Below, piece by piece: positions 17,842-27,533 of a stretch of DNA of 64,000 nucleotides; position 1 is the first letter of the stretch, and each line of letters begins with the position of its first letter. The notes beneath the pieces are model-generated. The model saw only the letters and a list, made by a program, of their open reading frames with translations. It did not search any database and had not been told where the DNA came from. The stretch spans positions 21,621-85,620 of the forward strand of contig NZ_RHOF01000007.1 in assembly GCF_003946445.1 (NCBI RefSeq), written 5' to 3'. A program made the position numbers and the translations under genes. Source of the DNA: Loigolactobacillus jiayinensis. GTDB lineage: Bacteria > Bacillota > Bacilli > Lactobacillales > Lactobacillaceae.

Positions 17842-18657
17842 ATGAAAGATGAATCTGAAATTATTGACCGCGTGATGGCGCGTATCTTAGCCAATAAGCC
17901 AGTATCTACTACTAAAGAAGATACGGCGAGCACGGAAAGTGAGGCCAGTAGCTTGGCGGCAGAAGGCAAAGCATTAACTGAATTTGTTGGTACCGCACCA
18001 ATCGGTGACACGATTGGGTTAGTTATCGCTAATGTTGATACTGAATTAGCAACTGCAATGGGTTTAGATCCTAAATATCGTTCAATTGGTGTTATCTCGG
18101 CGCGGACTGGTGCTAGTCCCCAAGTGATGGCCACCGATGAGGCGGTTAAAGCAACTAATACAGAAGTTATTTCTGTTGAAATGCCACGTGATACTAAAAC
18201 TGGTGCTGGTCATGGTTCCTTAATTACCATTGGTGGCGAAGATGTCTCGGATGTTCGGCGGGCCGTTGAAGTTGCCTTAGCTGCAACACCAAAGATGTTT
18301 GGCGATATTTACGCTAACGATGCTGGTGATATTGAAATGCAATATACTGCGCGTGCAAGTTACGCTTGTAACAAAGCATTCAATGCGCCACTTGGCCGTG
18401 CTTACGGACTGGTTTGTGGGGCGCCGGCTGGTATTGGCGTCATTATGGCTGATGTAGCTGCTAAAGCCGCTACAGTGGACATTATCTCTTATGCTTCACC
18501 TAGCAAGGGTACTAGCTTGTCAAATGAAGCCATGATCCATATTAGTGGTGATTCTGGTGCCGTTCGGCAAGCTGTAATTGCTGCACGCGAAGTTGGAATC
18601 AAGTTGTTGAGTACGATGGGTGCTGAACCAAAAAATCAACATCCTTCGTATATTTAA
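17842..18657 (+). CDS. pduB: trimeric shell protein PduB, full-length form
   Basis: Tandem-BMC (BMC-T) shell trimer subunit, 271 residues from ATG 17842. GTG 17833, overlapping the pduA stop, is a possible alternative start. An AGTGAT stretch complementary to the 16S rRNA tail precedes the ATG. An N-terminal extension of about 45 residues includes an amphipathic helix ESEIIDRVMARIL and a polar Thr/Ser/Glu linker. In Salmonella this region of PduB ties the shell to the enzyme core. Two BMC domains follow (about 50-150 and 155-265), ending NQHPSYI. A paralogue without the extension comes next. Confidence 0.93.
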   Translation: MKDESEIIDRVMARILANKPVSTTKEDTASTESEASSLAAEGKALTEFVGTAPIGDTIGLVIANVDTELATAMGLDPKYRSIGVISARTGASPQVMATDEAVKATNTEVISVEMPRDTKTGAGHGSLITIGGEDVSDVRRAVEVALAATPKMFGDIYANDAGDIEMQYTARASYACNKAFNAPLGRAYGLVCGAPAGIGVIMADVAAKAATVDIISYASPSKGTSLSNEAMIHISGDSGAVRQAVIAAREVGIKLLSTMGAEPKNQHPSYI

Positions 18658-18700
18658 TTGATAGTCATTTAAAAGAGCCATTATTTTAGGAGGTGGCAAT

Positions 18701-19420
18701 TTGAACAATCTTGATCAATTAGCAAATAAAAAATTGACGGAATATGTTGGTAAAGCACCAATTGGCGATACGATTGGTTTAGTTATTGCTAACGTGGATC
18801 AGCAGATTTTGGACAATATGCATCTGGATAAAAAGTATCATTCATTAGGAATTTTAGGTGCGCGGACTGGTGCTGGCCCACAAATCATGGCCGCTGATAC
18901 GGCTGTTAAAGCAACTAACACTGAAGTCGTTGATATTGAATTACCACGTGATACTAAGGGTGGTGGCGGTCACGGATCTTTAATCGTCTTTGGTGGCGAT
19001 GATGTATCTGATGTCCGTCAAGCTGTTAGCATTGCGCTAGAAGATGTTAAACGGACTTTTGGTGATGTTTATGGTACCGATGCTGGCCATTTGGAATTCC
19101 AATATACAGCTCGGGCAAGCCAAGCTGTCCATAAAGCTTTTGGCGCACCATTAGGCAAAGCATACGGCTTAGTCTGTGGCTCGCCAGCTGCTATTGGTGT
19201 TGTAATGGCTGATGTTGCAGTCAAAACAGCAGCAGTTGAAGTTTTATCTGTTGCTTCACCAGCACATGGTACTAGTGTTTCTAATGAAGCCATGGTTCAT
19301 ATTACCGGTGATTCTGGTGCCGTTCGGCAGGCAGTTATTTCTGCTCGTGAAGTTGGTAAGGTATTATTAGCTAACTTAAGTGGTACTGAACCTAAGAACG
19401 ACTTTCCATCATATATTTAA
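18701..19420 (+). CDS. pduB: second PduB paralogue, short (PduB'-like) form
   Basis: Tandem-BMC shell protein of 239 residues, clearly homologous to the preceding PduB from TEYVGKAPIGDTIGLVIANVD to the C-terminal DFPSYI. It lacks the N-terminal cargo-binding extension. The start is TTG 18701, with TTAGGAGGTGG upstream. In Salmonella one pduB gene yields PduB and a shorter PduB' by internal initiation. Here two separate genes seem to provide the two forms. It would form shell trimers without the core anchor. Which glycine-rich pore differences matter is not known. Confidence 0.88.
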   Translation: MNNLDQLANKKLTEYVGKAPIGDTIGLVIANVDQQILDNMHLDKKYHSLGILGARTGAGPQIMAADTAVKATNTEVVDIELPRDTKGGGGHGSLIVFGGDDVSDVRQAVSIALEDVKRTFGDVYGTDAGHLEFQYTARASQAVHKAFGAPLGKAYGLVCGSPAAIGVVMADVAVKTAAVEVLSVASPAHGTSVSNEAMVHITGDSGAVRQAVISAREVGKVLLANLSGTEPKNDFPSYI

Positions 19421-19578
19421 TTAAGTGTTATCTAAAAGTTGTAATTCTGTGATCATTGTTTGTTGGTTACTTCAAAAATGATAGCGTAGTTATAAATATA
19501 GCTAATATCAGGTTTAACTTGTAAGTAAGCAATTACAGATCAAGGAATTTATCCTAGTTTTAGAAGGAGGAAGCATAC

Positions 19579-21255
19579 TTGAAACGTCAAAAAAGATTTG
19601 AGGAATTAGAGAAGCGGCCAATTCATCTTGACGGGTTTGTAAAGGAATGGCCTGAAGAAGGATTTATCGCCATGATGGGTCCTAACGATCCCAAACCGTC
19701 AATTAAAATCGAAAATGGTGTTGTCACCGAATTAGATGGTAAGAAACGCGCAGATTTTGATTTGATCGATTTATACATTGCCAAATATGGGATCAACTTG
19801 GATCGGGCTGAAGAAGTCATCCAAATGGATTCCGTTAAGATTGCTAACATGTTGTGTGATCCTAATGTTAGTCGGCAAGAAGTCATCGATGTTACCACTG
19901 CCTGCACACCAGCTAAATTGGAAGAAATCATCAGTAAATTAAACTTTGCTGAAATGATTATGGCAGCCCAGAAGATGCGTCCACGGCGTACACCAGCTAC
20001 ACAAGGCCATGTTACCAATATTCGTGATAACCCAGCCCAAATTGCTGCTGATGCCGCTGATGCTGCATTGCGTGGTTTCCCTGAAGAAGAAACAACAACT
20101 GCGATTGCTCGTTATGCGCCATTAAACGCCATTGCGATCACAACAGGTGCTCAATCAGCTCGTCCAGGTGTTTTGACTCAGTGTTCAGTTGAAGAAGCAG
20201 CCGAATTAAGTCTAGGCATGCGTGGTTTCACTGCATATGCTGAAACAATTTCTGTTTATGGGACTGACCCTGTCTTTACCGATGGTGATGATACACCTTG
20301 GTCTAAAGGATTCTTAGCTTCATGTTATGCTTCACGTGGCTTGAAGATGCGCTTTACTTCCGGTTCTGGTTCTGAAGTTATGATGGGCTACGCTGAAGGC
20401 AAATCAATGTTATATCTTGAATGTCGTTGTATCTTGATCACCAAAGCTTCCGGTGTTCAAGGTTTACAAAACGGTGGTGTTAGTTGTATTGGTATCCCTG
20501 GTGCCGTACCATCTGGTATTCGTTCAGTACTTGGTGAAAACCTTGTCTGCATGATGGTCGACCTAGAATGTGCTTCTGCTAATGATCAAGCCTTCAGTCA
20601 TTCTGATATGCGCCGTACAGAACGGATGATGGGTCAATTTATTGCCGGTACTGATTACATTTCATCCGGTTATTCGACCACACCTAACTACGATAACGTC
20701 TTCGCTGGTTCTAACGTTGATGCACATGATTATGATGACTACTACGTTTGGGAACGTGATTTAGCAGTTAATGGTGGCTTACATCCTGTTCAGGAAGATG
20801 ACATTATTAAGGCACGTAATTACGCTGCCAAAGCCGTACAGGCTGTCTTTGAAGATTTAGGCTTACCCGCTATCAAAGATGAAGAAGTTGAAGCAGCAAC
20901 TTACGCTGATACCTCTAAAGATATGCCAGATCGTGATATGGTTGCCGATATGAAAGGTGCTCAAGATATTCTAGATCGCGGCATTACTGGTGTTGATATT
21001 GTTAAAGCATTAAACAACCATGGTTTCACTGATGTTGCAACTGCCTATTTGAACTTGCTACGTCAACGCTTGGCTGGTGACTTCTTACAGACTTCTGCTA
21101 TTTTTGATGAGAATTGGAATGTTATTTCCGCCATCAACAATGCTAATGATTACAAAGGTCCAGGCACTGGTTATCGTCTTTGGGAAGACAAAGAAGAATG
21201 GGATCGGATCAAAGACCTTCCATTTGCCGTCGATGGTAAGAACGCTAAATTGTAA
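19579..21255 (+). CDS. pduC: propanediol/glycerol dehydratase large subunit
   Basis: Catalytic alpha subunit of adenosylcobalamin-dependent diol dehydratase, converting 1,2-propanediol to propionaldehyde or glycerol to 3-hydroxypropionaldehyde (reuterin precursor). It has 558 residues, the family length. RPIHLDGFVKEWPEEGFIAM at the N-terminus and TSGSGSEVMMGYAEGKSMLY around residues 255-275 are characteristic. The start is TTG 19579 after AGAAGGAGG. It acts inside the microcompartment with PduD and PduE. A 158-base gap upstream from pduB' contains no gene, and I found no convincing promoter in it. Confidence 0.97.
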   Translation: MKRQKRFEELEKRPIHLDGFVKEWPEEGFIAMMGPNDPKPSIKIENGVVTELDGKKRADFDLIDLYIAKYGINLDRAEEVIQMDSVKIANMLCDPNVSRQEVIDVTTACTPAKLEEIISKLNFAEMIMAAQKMRPRRTPATQGHVTNIRDNPAQIAADAADAALRGFPEEETTTAIARYAPLNAIAITTGAQSARPGVLTQCSVEEAAELSLGMRGFTAYAETISVYGTDPVFTDGDDTPWSKGFLASCYASRGLKMRFTSGSGSEVMMGYAEGKSMLYLECRCILITKASGVQGLQNGGVSCIGIPGAVPSGIRSVLGENLVCMMVDLECASANDQAFSHSDMRRTERMMGQFIAGTDYISSGYSTTPNYDNVFAGSNVDAHDYDDYYVWERDLAVNGGLHPVQEDDIIKARNYAAKAVQAVFEDLGLPAIKDEEVEAATYADTSKDMPDRDMVADMKGAQDILDRGITGVDIVKALNNHGFTDVATAYLNLLRQRLAGDFLQTSAIFDENWNVISAINNANDYKGPGTGYRLWEDKEEWDRIKDLPFAVDGKNAKL

Positions 21256-21346
21256 TCGCTGGTTGCGTATTGCGTAATTAAGCATTGTTTACGGAAAAGG
21301 CCGTTTATCGGTCGATCCAACCTACTTAGTTGAAGGAGGAAATAAC

Positions 21347-22051
21347 ATGGCAGAAATTGATGAGTCATTACTGCGTGCCATCATCAAAGAAGTTTTGCAA
21401 GAAGTAGATACAAACGAAACTAAAATTGATTTCAGCGATAAAAATGGTAGTGGTGCTGCGACAGCAGTAGCCGCTAAACCAGAAGCTACTGATGCGCCTA
21501 AACCACTTTCTTGGTTCAAACATGTCGGCGTCGCTAAACCAGGTACATCTAAGGACGAAGTGGTCATTGGGGTTGAACCTGGATTTGCTGAACATTTAAC
21601 TCATACATTGACTGGTCTGGATCACAAAGAAGTGCTCCGTCAGGTCATTGCTGGGATTGAAGAAGAAGGTCTGCATGCACGTGTCGTTAAGGTTTACCGG
21701 ACTGCCGATGTTTCATTTGGTGGTGTTGAAGCAGATCATTTATCTGGTTCAGGAATTGGGATTTCAATTCAGTCTAAAGGGACAACTATTATTCACCAAG
21801 TTGACCAAGAACCTTTGTCTAACTTGGAATTATTCCCACAGGCACCAGTAATTGATTTGCCAACATACCGGGCAATTGGTAAAAACGCCGCTAAGTATGC
21901 GAAAGGCGAATCACCAGTACCTGTACCAACTGTCAACGACCAAATGGCGCGGGTGCAATATCAAGCACTTTCCGCACTAATGCATATTCGGGAAACTAAA
22001 TATGTTGTTATTGGTAAACCAGCTGATGAAATTCAAGTAACGTTTGATTAG
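21347..22051 (+). CDS. pduD: propanediol dehydratase medium subunit
   Basis: Beta subunit of PduCDE, which with PduC holds the cobalamin. It has 234 residues. The N-terminal ~20 residues ([20 protein letters not shown]) form an amphipathic helix that in this family acts as an encapsulation peptide. A Ala/Asp-rich linker and the globular domain follow from about residue 45. [16 protein letters not shown] and VDFG-like dehydratase blocks support the family. The start is ATG with AAGGAGG upstream. Confidence 0.95.
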   Translation: MAEIDESLLRAIIKEVLQEVDTNETKIDFSDKNGSGAATAVAAKPEATDAPKPLSWFKHVGVAKPGTSKDEVVIGVEPGFAEHLTHTLTGLDHKEVLRQVIAGIEEEGLHARVVKVYRTADVSFGGVEADHLSGSGIGISIQSKGTTIIHQVDQEPLSNLELFPQAPVIDLPTYRAIGKNAAKYAKGESPVPVPTVNDQMARVQYQALSALMHIRETKYVVIGKPADEIQVTFD

Positions 22052-22063
22052 GAGGCGTTAAAA

Positions 22064-22591
22064 GTGGCAGAAATGGATGAATTAGTCAAAAAGATCATGG
22101 CCCAGATGCAACAGCAAAACGATGCGCCGACAACGCAGTCAACAACTGCTAGCGCACCAACAACCGCACCTACAAAAGAATTGGATGCATCAGATTATCC
22201 GTTATTTTCCAAGCATCCTGAATTGATCAAGTCACCAAGTGGTAAAGGTTTGGATGAAATCACTTTGGATGACGTTATGAAAGATAACGTTAAGGCTGAC
22301 GATTTACGAATCACTAAAGAAACACTGCAATACCAAGGCCAAATCGCTAAAAACGCTGGTCGCCCCGCTATTCAGAAAAACTTTGCACGGGCTGCGGAAT
22401 TAACTGCAATTCCTGATGAAAAGATTTTGGCTATGTATGGTGCTTTGCGCCCATATCGTTCTTCTAAACAAGATTTGGAAGACATTGCCAAAGAATTAGA
22501 AACTAAGTATAACGCACCAATTTGCGCAGCTTGGTTCCGGGAAGCAGCAACTAATTACGAAAGCCGTAAGAAGCTAAAAGGCGACAACTAG
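22064..22591 (+). CDS. pduE: propanediol dehydratase small subunit
   Basis: Gamma subunit of PduCDE, 175 residues. An N-terminal helix MDELVKKIMAQMQQQ resembles the PduD cargo helix. A Thr/Ala/Pro-rich linker and the conserved DYPLFSKHPELIKSPSGK segment (about 43-60) follow. The start is GTG 22064, with GGAGG upstream, 12 bases after pduD. A 300-base untranslated gap with a strong hairpin comes after it. Confidence 0.95.
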   Translation: MAEMDELVKKIMAQMQQQNDAPTTQSTTASAPTTAPTKELDASDYPLFSKHPELIKSPSGKGLDEITLDDVMKDNVKADDLRITKETLQYQGQIAKNAGRPAIQKNFARAAELTAIPDEKILAMYGALRPYRSSKQDLEDIAKELETKYNAPICAAWFREAATNYESRKKLKGDN

Positions 22592-22891
22592 CACATACGA
22601 AAAAGGCGTTCTCCCATTAGCTTAATTTGGTGATCGATAGGCATTTTAACTATCGATCAGCAGTAAGCTTGGAATCTGTCTTTTTTGGTCATGTTTACGC
22701 TGACATAGTTGTAAAATGTTGGCGTGAATGCGTTAGTTTGTTACTGAAACGAGATTTTTATGTTAGGCTGATCTTGATTTTTGTAATGGTCCGTTCCGTT
22801 AAGCTGATAATAGCTGGGAAAGGACTTTTGCAATTAATCAAGGTTTACTAGCATGAAAATCAGGTTTAAATTCTGAGTAGGAGGAGTTCTC
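22592..22891 (+). other. 300-base untranslated spacer in the pdu operon with a hairpin
   Basis: No gene is supported here. The 74-codon frame at 22627-22851 has neither a ribosome binding site nor recognisable homology. A perfect 10-bp stem, TGATCGATAG (22631-22640) with CTATCGATCA (22650-22659), lies 40 bases after the pduE stop and is not followed by a T-run. It may be an mRNA processing or stability element separating pduCDE from pduGH. Confidence 0.5.
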
Positions 22892-24724
22892 ATGGAAAAA
22901 GTAATTGGTGTCGATATCGGGAACTCATCAACTGAAGTTGCTTTAGCCAATGTTGATACAGATGGTTCAGTTGAATTCATCGCTTCAGCTATTGCCGAAA
23001 CGACCGGAATCAAAGGTACGTTGCGCAATCTAATTGGGATTCGCAGTGCGCTAAATGGTGTCTTGCATAAGGCTCATTTAGAAATGACCGACGTAGATTT
23101 GATTCGGGTCAACGAAGCAACACCAGTTATTGGTGATGTCGCAATGGAGACCATCACAGAAACCATTATTACTGAATCAACCATGATTGGACATAATCCG
23201 CGGACACCTGGTGGCTTAGGCTTAGGTATTGGTTATACAATTAACATTGTTGATTTGATTAAGCAAACGGATAAGGAACGTGGCTATATTGTTCTGATTC
23301 CGCGCAGTGTCGATTTTGCTGATGCTGCTAAGTTGATCAATATGTACATCGGTTGTGGTTATAAAGTCACCGCCGCCGTAATGCAAGGTGATGATGGTGT
23401 CTTAGTTGATAATCGTTTGGATACTAAAATTCCGATCGTCGACGAAGTTGCCTTTCTTGACAAGGTACCGGTTGATATGTTGGCTGCTGTTGAAGTTGCT
23501 GAACAAGGCCGCGTTATTTCCGAATTATCGAATCCTTACGGGATCGCAACAGTTTTTGGTTTAAATTCCGAGGAAACGAAGAACATTGTACCAGTTGCGC
23601 GGGCCTTGATAGGCAACCGTTCGGCAGTTGTCATCAAAACACCAAAAGGCGATGTTAAAGCGCGGGTCATTCCAGCTGGAACATTAGAAATTCATGGTGA
23701 TAATGGTCGAACTGAAAAGGTTGGTATTTCCGATGGTGCAGATAAGATCATGAAGGTTATTTCCAGTTTCAAAACGATCGATGACGTTACTGGTGAAGCA
23801 GGCACCAATATTGGTGGTATGTTGGAGCGAGTACGGCAAACGATGGCAGAGTTAACTGGTAAACAATTAAATGAGATTGCCATTCAAGATTTACTAGGGG
23901 TCAATACCTCCGTACCAATCAACGTCAAAGGCGGGTTAGCTGGTGAGTTCTCAATGGAACAAGCTGTCGGAATTGCCTCGATGGTTAAGTCTGATCGGTT
24001 ACAGATGTCACGAATTGCCAAAGAAATTGAAAAAGAACTCAACGTTAAGGTCGATATTGGCGGTGCCGAAGCTGAAGCTGCTATTTTAGGTGCTTTAACG
24101 ACACCAGGGACTACCAAACCAATAGCTATTTTAGATCTTGGCGCTGGTTCAACCGATGCTTCAATTATCAACAAGGAAAATAAGATTGTGGCGATCCATT
24201 TAGCCGGTGCTGGCGATATGGTGACCATGATCATCAATTCAGAGCTTGGTTTGGACGATACTTACCTAGCAGAGGATATCAAGCGCTATCCGTTAGCCAA
24301 AGTGGAAAACTTGTTCCAATTGCGGCATGAAGATGGCTCGGTACAGTTTTTTGAAAAGGCTTTGCCGGCTGATATTTTTGCTAAGACAGTGGTTGTTAAA
24401 CCAACTGGCTATGAACCTATTCCTGGTGAATTATCGATTGAAAAGATTCGTATTGTTCGGCAAACAGCGAAGAAACGAGTCTTTGTAGCCAATGCCATTC
24501 GGGCTTTGCAACATGTTAGTCCAACTGGTAATATTCGCGATATTCCATTCGTTGTCATCGTTGGTGGCTCAGCGCTTGATTTCGAAATTCCACAGTTAGT
24601 AACTGATGAGTTGTCTCATTATAACTTAGTTGCTGGCCGGGGTAATGTACGATCAGTCGAAGGGCCACGAAATGCTGTGGCAACTGGCTTGATTTTACGT
24701 TACGCCGATGAAGTAAGGGGGTAA
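22892..24724 (+). CDS. pduG: diol dehydratase-reactivating factor large subunit
   Basis: ATPase chaperone that exchanges damaged cobalamin out of inactivated PduCDE. It has 610 residues, family length. Actin/Hsp70-type phosphate loops are visible: GVDIGNSSTEVAL at the N-terminus and ILDLGAGSTDASI at about residues 412-424. The start is ATG with TAGGAGGAG upstream. It works with PduH, encoded immediately after. Confidence 0.96.
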   Translation: MEKVIGVDIGNSSTEVALANVDTDGSVEFIASAIAETTGIKGTLRNLIGIRSALNGVLHKAHLEMTDVDLIRVNEATPVIGDVAMETITETIITESTMIGHNPRTPGGLGLGIGYTINIVDLIKQTDKERGYIVLIPRSVDFADAAKLINMYIGCGYKVTAAVMQGDDGVLVDNRLDTKIPIVDEVAFLDKVPVDMLAAVEVAEQGRVISELSNPYGIATVFGLNSEETKNIVPVARALIGNRSAVVIKTPKGDVKARVIPAGTLEIHGDNGRTEKVGISDGADKIMKVISSFKTIDDVTGEAGTNIGGMLERVRQTMAELTGKQLNEIAIQDLLGVNTSVPINVKGGLAGEFSMEQAVGIASMVKSDRLQMSRIAKEIEKELNVKVDIGGAEAEAAILGALTTPGTTKPIAILDLGAGSTDASIINKENKIVAIHLAGAGDMVTMIINSELGLDDTYLAEDIKRYPLAKVENLFQLRHEDGSVQFFEKALPADIFAKTVVVKPTGYEPIPGELSIEKIRIVRQTAKKRVFVANAIRALQHVSPTGNIRDIPFVVIVGGSALDFEIPQLVTDELSHYNLVAGRGNVRSVEGPRNAVATGLILRYADEVRG

Positions 24725-24728
24725 GCTA

Positions 24729-25082
24729 ATGGCAGTTAAACCTGTGATTGTAATCGCAAGCGGGAATGATGACCAACGCTTACAACCGTTGCTTCATGGT
24801 ATTGAAGAAGAACAGATCCCATATGATATTCGTCCCTTAGAGACAGAGGGTTCATTGGCGCGTATTGCGCATGAAGCAGCAATTGCTTCACCGCTATCGG
24901 TAGGTATTGCGTACGATCAACAGCATATTGTTGTTCATTACAAAAACTTACCGGAAGCTGAACCACTATTTAATGAGACTTGGGGCGATGTTCAGAAGTT
25001 ACGGGCACTTGGTGCTGATGCTGCACGTTTGGTCAAGGGTGTACCGTTTAAAAAGATAGAGGGAGGAACCGGCAATGAATGA
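24729..25082 (+). CDS. pduH: diol dehydratase-reactivating factor small subunit
   Basis: Partner of PduG, 117 residues, resembling the dehydratase beta subunit fold. The start is ATG 24729 with AAGGGGG overlapping the pduG end. The C-terminal EGGTGNE overlaps the pduK start, so translation is coupled. LSVGIAYD and GADAARLVKGVPFK are typical segments. Confidence 0.93.
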   Translation: MAVKPVIVIASGNDDQRLQPLLHGIEEEQIPYDIRPLETEGSLARIAHEAAIASPLSVGIAYDQQHIVVHYKNLPEAEPLFNETWGDVQKLRALGADAARLVKGVPFKKIEGGTGNE

Positions 25083-25650
25083 AGCACTTGGCATGGTCGA
25101 AGTTATCGGATATGCCTGTGCCGTTAGCGTCGCCGATACAATGGTAAAAACTGCAGCCGTTGATATTCAAGGCTTGCAGCGCGCTAAAGGTTCTGGCTGG
25201 CTCACCATCAAAGTTACAGGTTCGGTTTCAGCAGTAGAGGCTAGTGTGAATGCTGGTACAGCACAGGCACAGCGTAATCATCTTTATGTTGCATCCAAAG
25301 TGATTGCTCGTCTGGGTACTGGCCTTGATTCAACTTTCCTGCCGCAACCGAAGCCACCGGTGACGCCAACACCAACGCCAGTAACATCGGCCGCACCGAC
25401 AGTAGTGATCCAACCCGCTAGTGTAGCCAATTCGGTAGCATCAACGAGTACGAGTGCTATCGCTGAACCAAGCTCTGCGACGGCAACGTCAGCGGCTAAT
25501 TCAGCGGCACCCAAGGCTACAGACCACTATACGTGTAACTTATGTAAAGATCCTGCTTGCCCACGCAAAAAAGGTGAGCCGCGCGCTTCATGTATTCATT
25601 TTAATGAAACTGAAGCTGAGCAAAAAAATAATTCAACACACAAAAAATAA
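25075..25650 (+). CDS. pduK: shell protein PduK with C-terminal cysteine motif
   Basis: BMC-domain shell protein of 191 residues. The BMC domain spans about 1-90 (ALGMVEVIGYACAVSVADTM). It is followed by a low-complexity Pro/Thr then Ser/Ala linker (about 95-160). The tail holds a C-X2-C-X4-C-X10-C set (CNLCKDPAC ... C), likely to bind an Fe-S cluster or zinc, as proposed for PduK. The start overlaps pduH by 8 bases, with GAGGGAGGAA upstream. pduJ follows 62 bases later. Confidence 0.92.
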   Translation: MNEALGMVEVIGYACAVSVADTMVKTAAVDIQGLQRAKGSGWLTIKVTGSVSAVEASVNAGTAQAQRNHLYVASKVIARLGTGLDSTFLPQPKPPVTPTPTPVTSAAPTVVIQPASVANSVASTSTSAIAEPSSATATSAANSAAPKATDHYTCNLCKDPACPRKKGEPRASCIHFNETEAEQKNNSTHKK

Positions 25651-25712
25651 GCTGCTTGCTAAGCCGTTTTTAGCAGCAACAAATTTTAAACAATAATCAG
25701 GAGGTTGTCATT

Positions 25713-25994
25713 ATGAACAACGCATTAGGTATGATCGAAACAAAAGGTTTAGTCGCAGCAATTGAAGCAGCAGATGCTATGGTCAAAGCAGCTAACGTTA
25801 GCCTAACTGGTTACGAACGGATTGGTTCCGGTTTAGTTACAGTTATGGTTCGTGGTGATGTTGGTGCCGTTAAGGCTGCCGTTGATGCTGGTACTTCATC
25901 TGCTGAACAAGTCGGCGATGTTTACGCTTCATACGTTATTCCTCGTCCACACAGCGATGTTGAAAAGATTTTACCAAGCAGCACAGAAAAATAA
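25713..25994 (+). CDS. pduJ: shell protein PduJ
   Basis: Single-BMC hexameric shell protein, 93 residues, close paralogue of PduA at 17519. It shares [18 protein letters not shown] and [16 protein letters not shown] but lacks the acidic tail. PduJ is normally the most abundant facet protein. The start is ATG with AGGAGG upstream. Confidence 0.94.
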   Translation: MNNALGMIETKGLVAAIEAADAMVKAANVSLTGYERIGSGLVTVMVRGDVGAVKAAVDAGTSSAEQVGDVYASYVIPRPHSDVEKILPSSTEK

Positions 25995-26020
25995 TTTAGA
26001 TAAAAGCGGTGTATTGACTT

Positions 26021-26659
26021 ATGAATGAAGAAGAATTACGTAAAGTTATTCGCAGAATTATTAAAGAAGAGACAGAACCAGGGATTCCAGTGGCTGTTTC
26101 TAACCACCATGTCCACTTAACTGAAGCGGATTACAAGGTCCTCTTTCCCCATGAAGAAATTTCACCGCGGAAATGGCTGACACAACCTAAAGAATATGCA
26201 GCTAACCAAGTGGTCACAATTGTTGGCCCAACTGGCAATGAAATTCAGCATGTTCGGGTTATGGGTCCATGTCGCAAACATTCGCAAGTTGAATTAGCAC
26301 GGTCTGATGCCCGTACATTAGGTATCAATGTACCAACTCGTTTGTCAGGTGAACTTGATGGTACACCATCGATCAAAGTTAAGACCAACGACGGTGAAAT
26401 CACGATTCAAGGTGTGATTGCAGCTAAGCGTCATATCCACATGAGTGATAAGGATGCAGCACGTTTTGGCGTTAAGTATGGTGAAACTGTTGAAGTTGCC
26501 ATCGAAACTGATGGTCGGCGGACGATCTATGATGATGTCATTGCACGGCCAAATCCAGACTTTGTTTTGGAAATGCATATCGATGTTGACGAAGCCAATG
26601 CCGCATGCGTTGGACCTGGTACAGTTGGACATATCATTCCCAAAGACAAGCGAATCTAA
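26021..26659 (+). CDS. pduL: phosphate propanoyltransferase PduL
   Basis: Converts propionyl-CoA to propionyl-phosphate, regenerating CoA inside the compartment. It has 212 residues. Two PTAC-type zinc sites are visible: VSNHHVHLT (about 26-34) and AKRHIHMS (about 137-144). The N-terminus (MNEEELRKVIRRIIKEE) is an amphipathic cargo helix. The start is ATG, 26 bases after pduJ, with weak AAAGCGGTG upstream. Confidence 0.95.
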   Translation: MNEEELRKVIRRIIKEETEPGIPVAVSNHHVHLTEADYKVLFPHEEISPRKWLTQPKEYAANQVVTIVGPTGNEIQHVRVMGPCRKHSQVELARSDARTLGINVPTRLSGELDGTPSIKVKTNDGEITIQGVIAAKRHIHMSDKDAARFGVKYGETVEVAIETDGRRTIYDDVIARPNPDFVLEMHIDVDEANAACVGPGTVGHIIPKDKRI

Positions 26660-26684
26660 TCATTAAATGAAGAGGTGTACTCAG

Positions 26685-27533
26685 ATGCAGACAGGAAAGA
26701 AACAGTGGTCGCTAGATACCACAAATCAAACATTGAAAGAGTTTGCTAAATTAGTCAATGGCGATAAAGCCGCCCGTAAAGTGCGCAAAAATGAGCCTTT
26801 GAAGGTTGGTGTGGATCTAGGAACATCTTCAATTGTTTTAACTGTTTTAGATCAACATGATCAACCCTTATATGGGGCATTTGAGTACGCCAAAGTTGTT
26901 CGTGATGGCATTGTTGTGGACTACATTGGATCAATTCAGATTTTGAAGCGATTAAAAGCGCAGGCCGAAAATGTGTTAGGCCAGACGTTAACCAGTGCTT
27001 GTGGGGCCATTCCCCCGGGTACTGGGGAAAATAGCGCTAATGTGGTGGCTAACGTGATTGAGGCTACAGAAATGGAAGCTAAGGAAATTGTTGATGAACC
27101 AACTGCGGCGGCGAAGTTTCTTCGCTTAACGACAGGTACGGTTGTTGACATTGGTGGTGGTACAACTGGTATTAGTGTCTTTAAGCAAAAGCGGTTAGTT
27201 AAGGTTGTTGATGAACCAACTGGCGGCTCGCATATGACATTGGTTCTAGCTGGCTATCATCACATTCCAGCGGACGATGCAGAACTCATGAAGCGTGACC
27301 CCAAGAAAGATAGCGCTAATTTCCCGATTATTCGGCCGGTTGTGGAAAAAATGGCGACAATTACTAAGAACGTAATGGCCACACAATTAGCTGAGCCAGT
27401 AATCGTGGTTGGTGGGGCGACTAATTTTAAAGATTTTGTCAAGGCCTTTAGTCATACATTAGGTCGTTCTGCCCTGAAACCTGCCTTTCCACAATTTGTA
27501 ACACCACTAGGCATTGCCATGTACGATAAATAG
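26685..27533 (+). CDS. eutJ: EutJ-family Hsp70-like ATPase of the pdu operon
   Basis: A 282-residue actin/Hsp70-fold protein like EutJ of ethanolamine operons, whose exact role is unknown (a chaperone for compartment cargo is usually assumed). Visible motifs are KVGVDLGTSSIVLTV (about 40-54, phosphate 1), VDEPTAAAKFL (about 135-145), VVDIGGGTTGISVF (phosphate 2) and VVGGATNFKDF (adenosine). It lacks the C-terminal substrate domain of DnaK. The start is ATG 26685, with GAAGAGG upstream. A cassette of repeats and hairpins follows it. Confidence 0.85.
   Translation: MQTGKKQWSLDTTNQTLKEFAKLVNGDKAARKVRKNEPLKVGVDLGTSSIVLTVLDQHDQPLYGAFEYAKVVRDGIVVDYIGSIQILKRLKAQAENVLGQTLTSACGAIPPGTGENSANVVANVIEATEMEAKEIVDEPTAAAKFLRLTTGTVVDIGGGTTGISVFKQKRLVKVVDEPTGGSHMTLVLAGYHHIPADDAELMKRDPKKDSANFPIIRPVVEKMATITKNVMATQLAEPVIVVGGATNFKDFVKAFSHTLGRSALKPAFPQFVTPLGIAMYDK

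Noticed and set aside
22627..22851. 74-codon plus-strand frame between pduE and pduG
   Set aside because: It starts without a ribosome binding site, overlaps the 22631-22659 hairpin and has no recognisable protein character.
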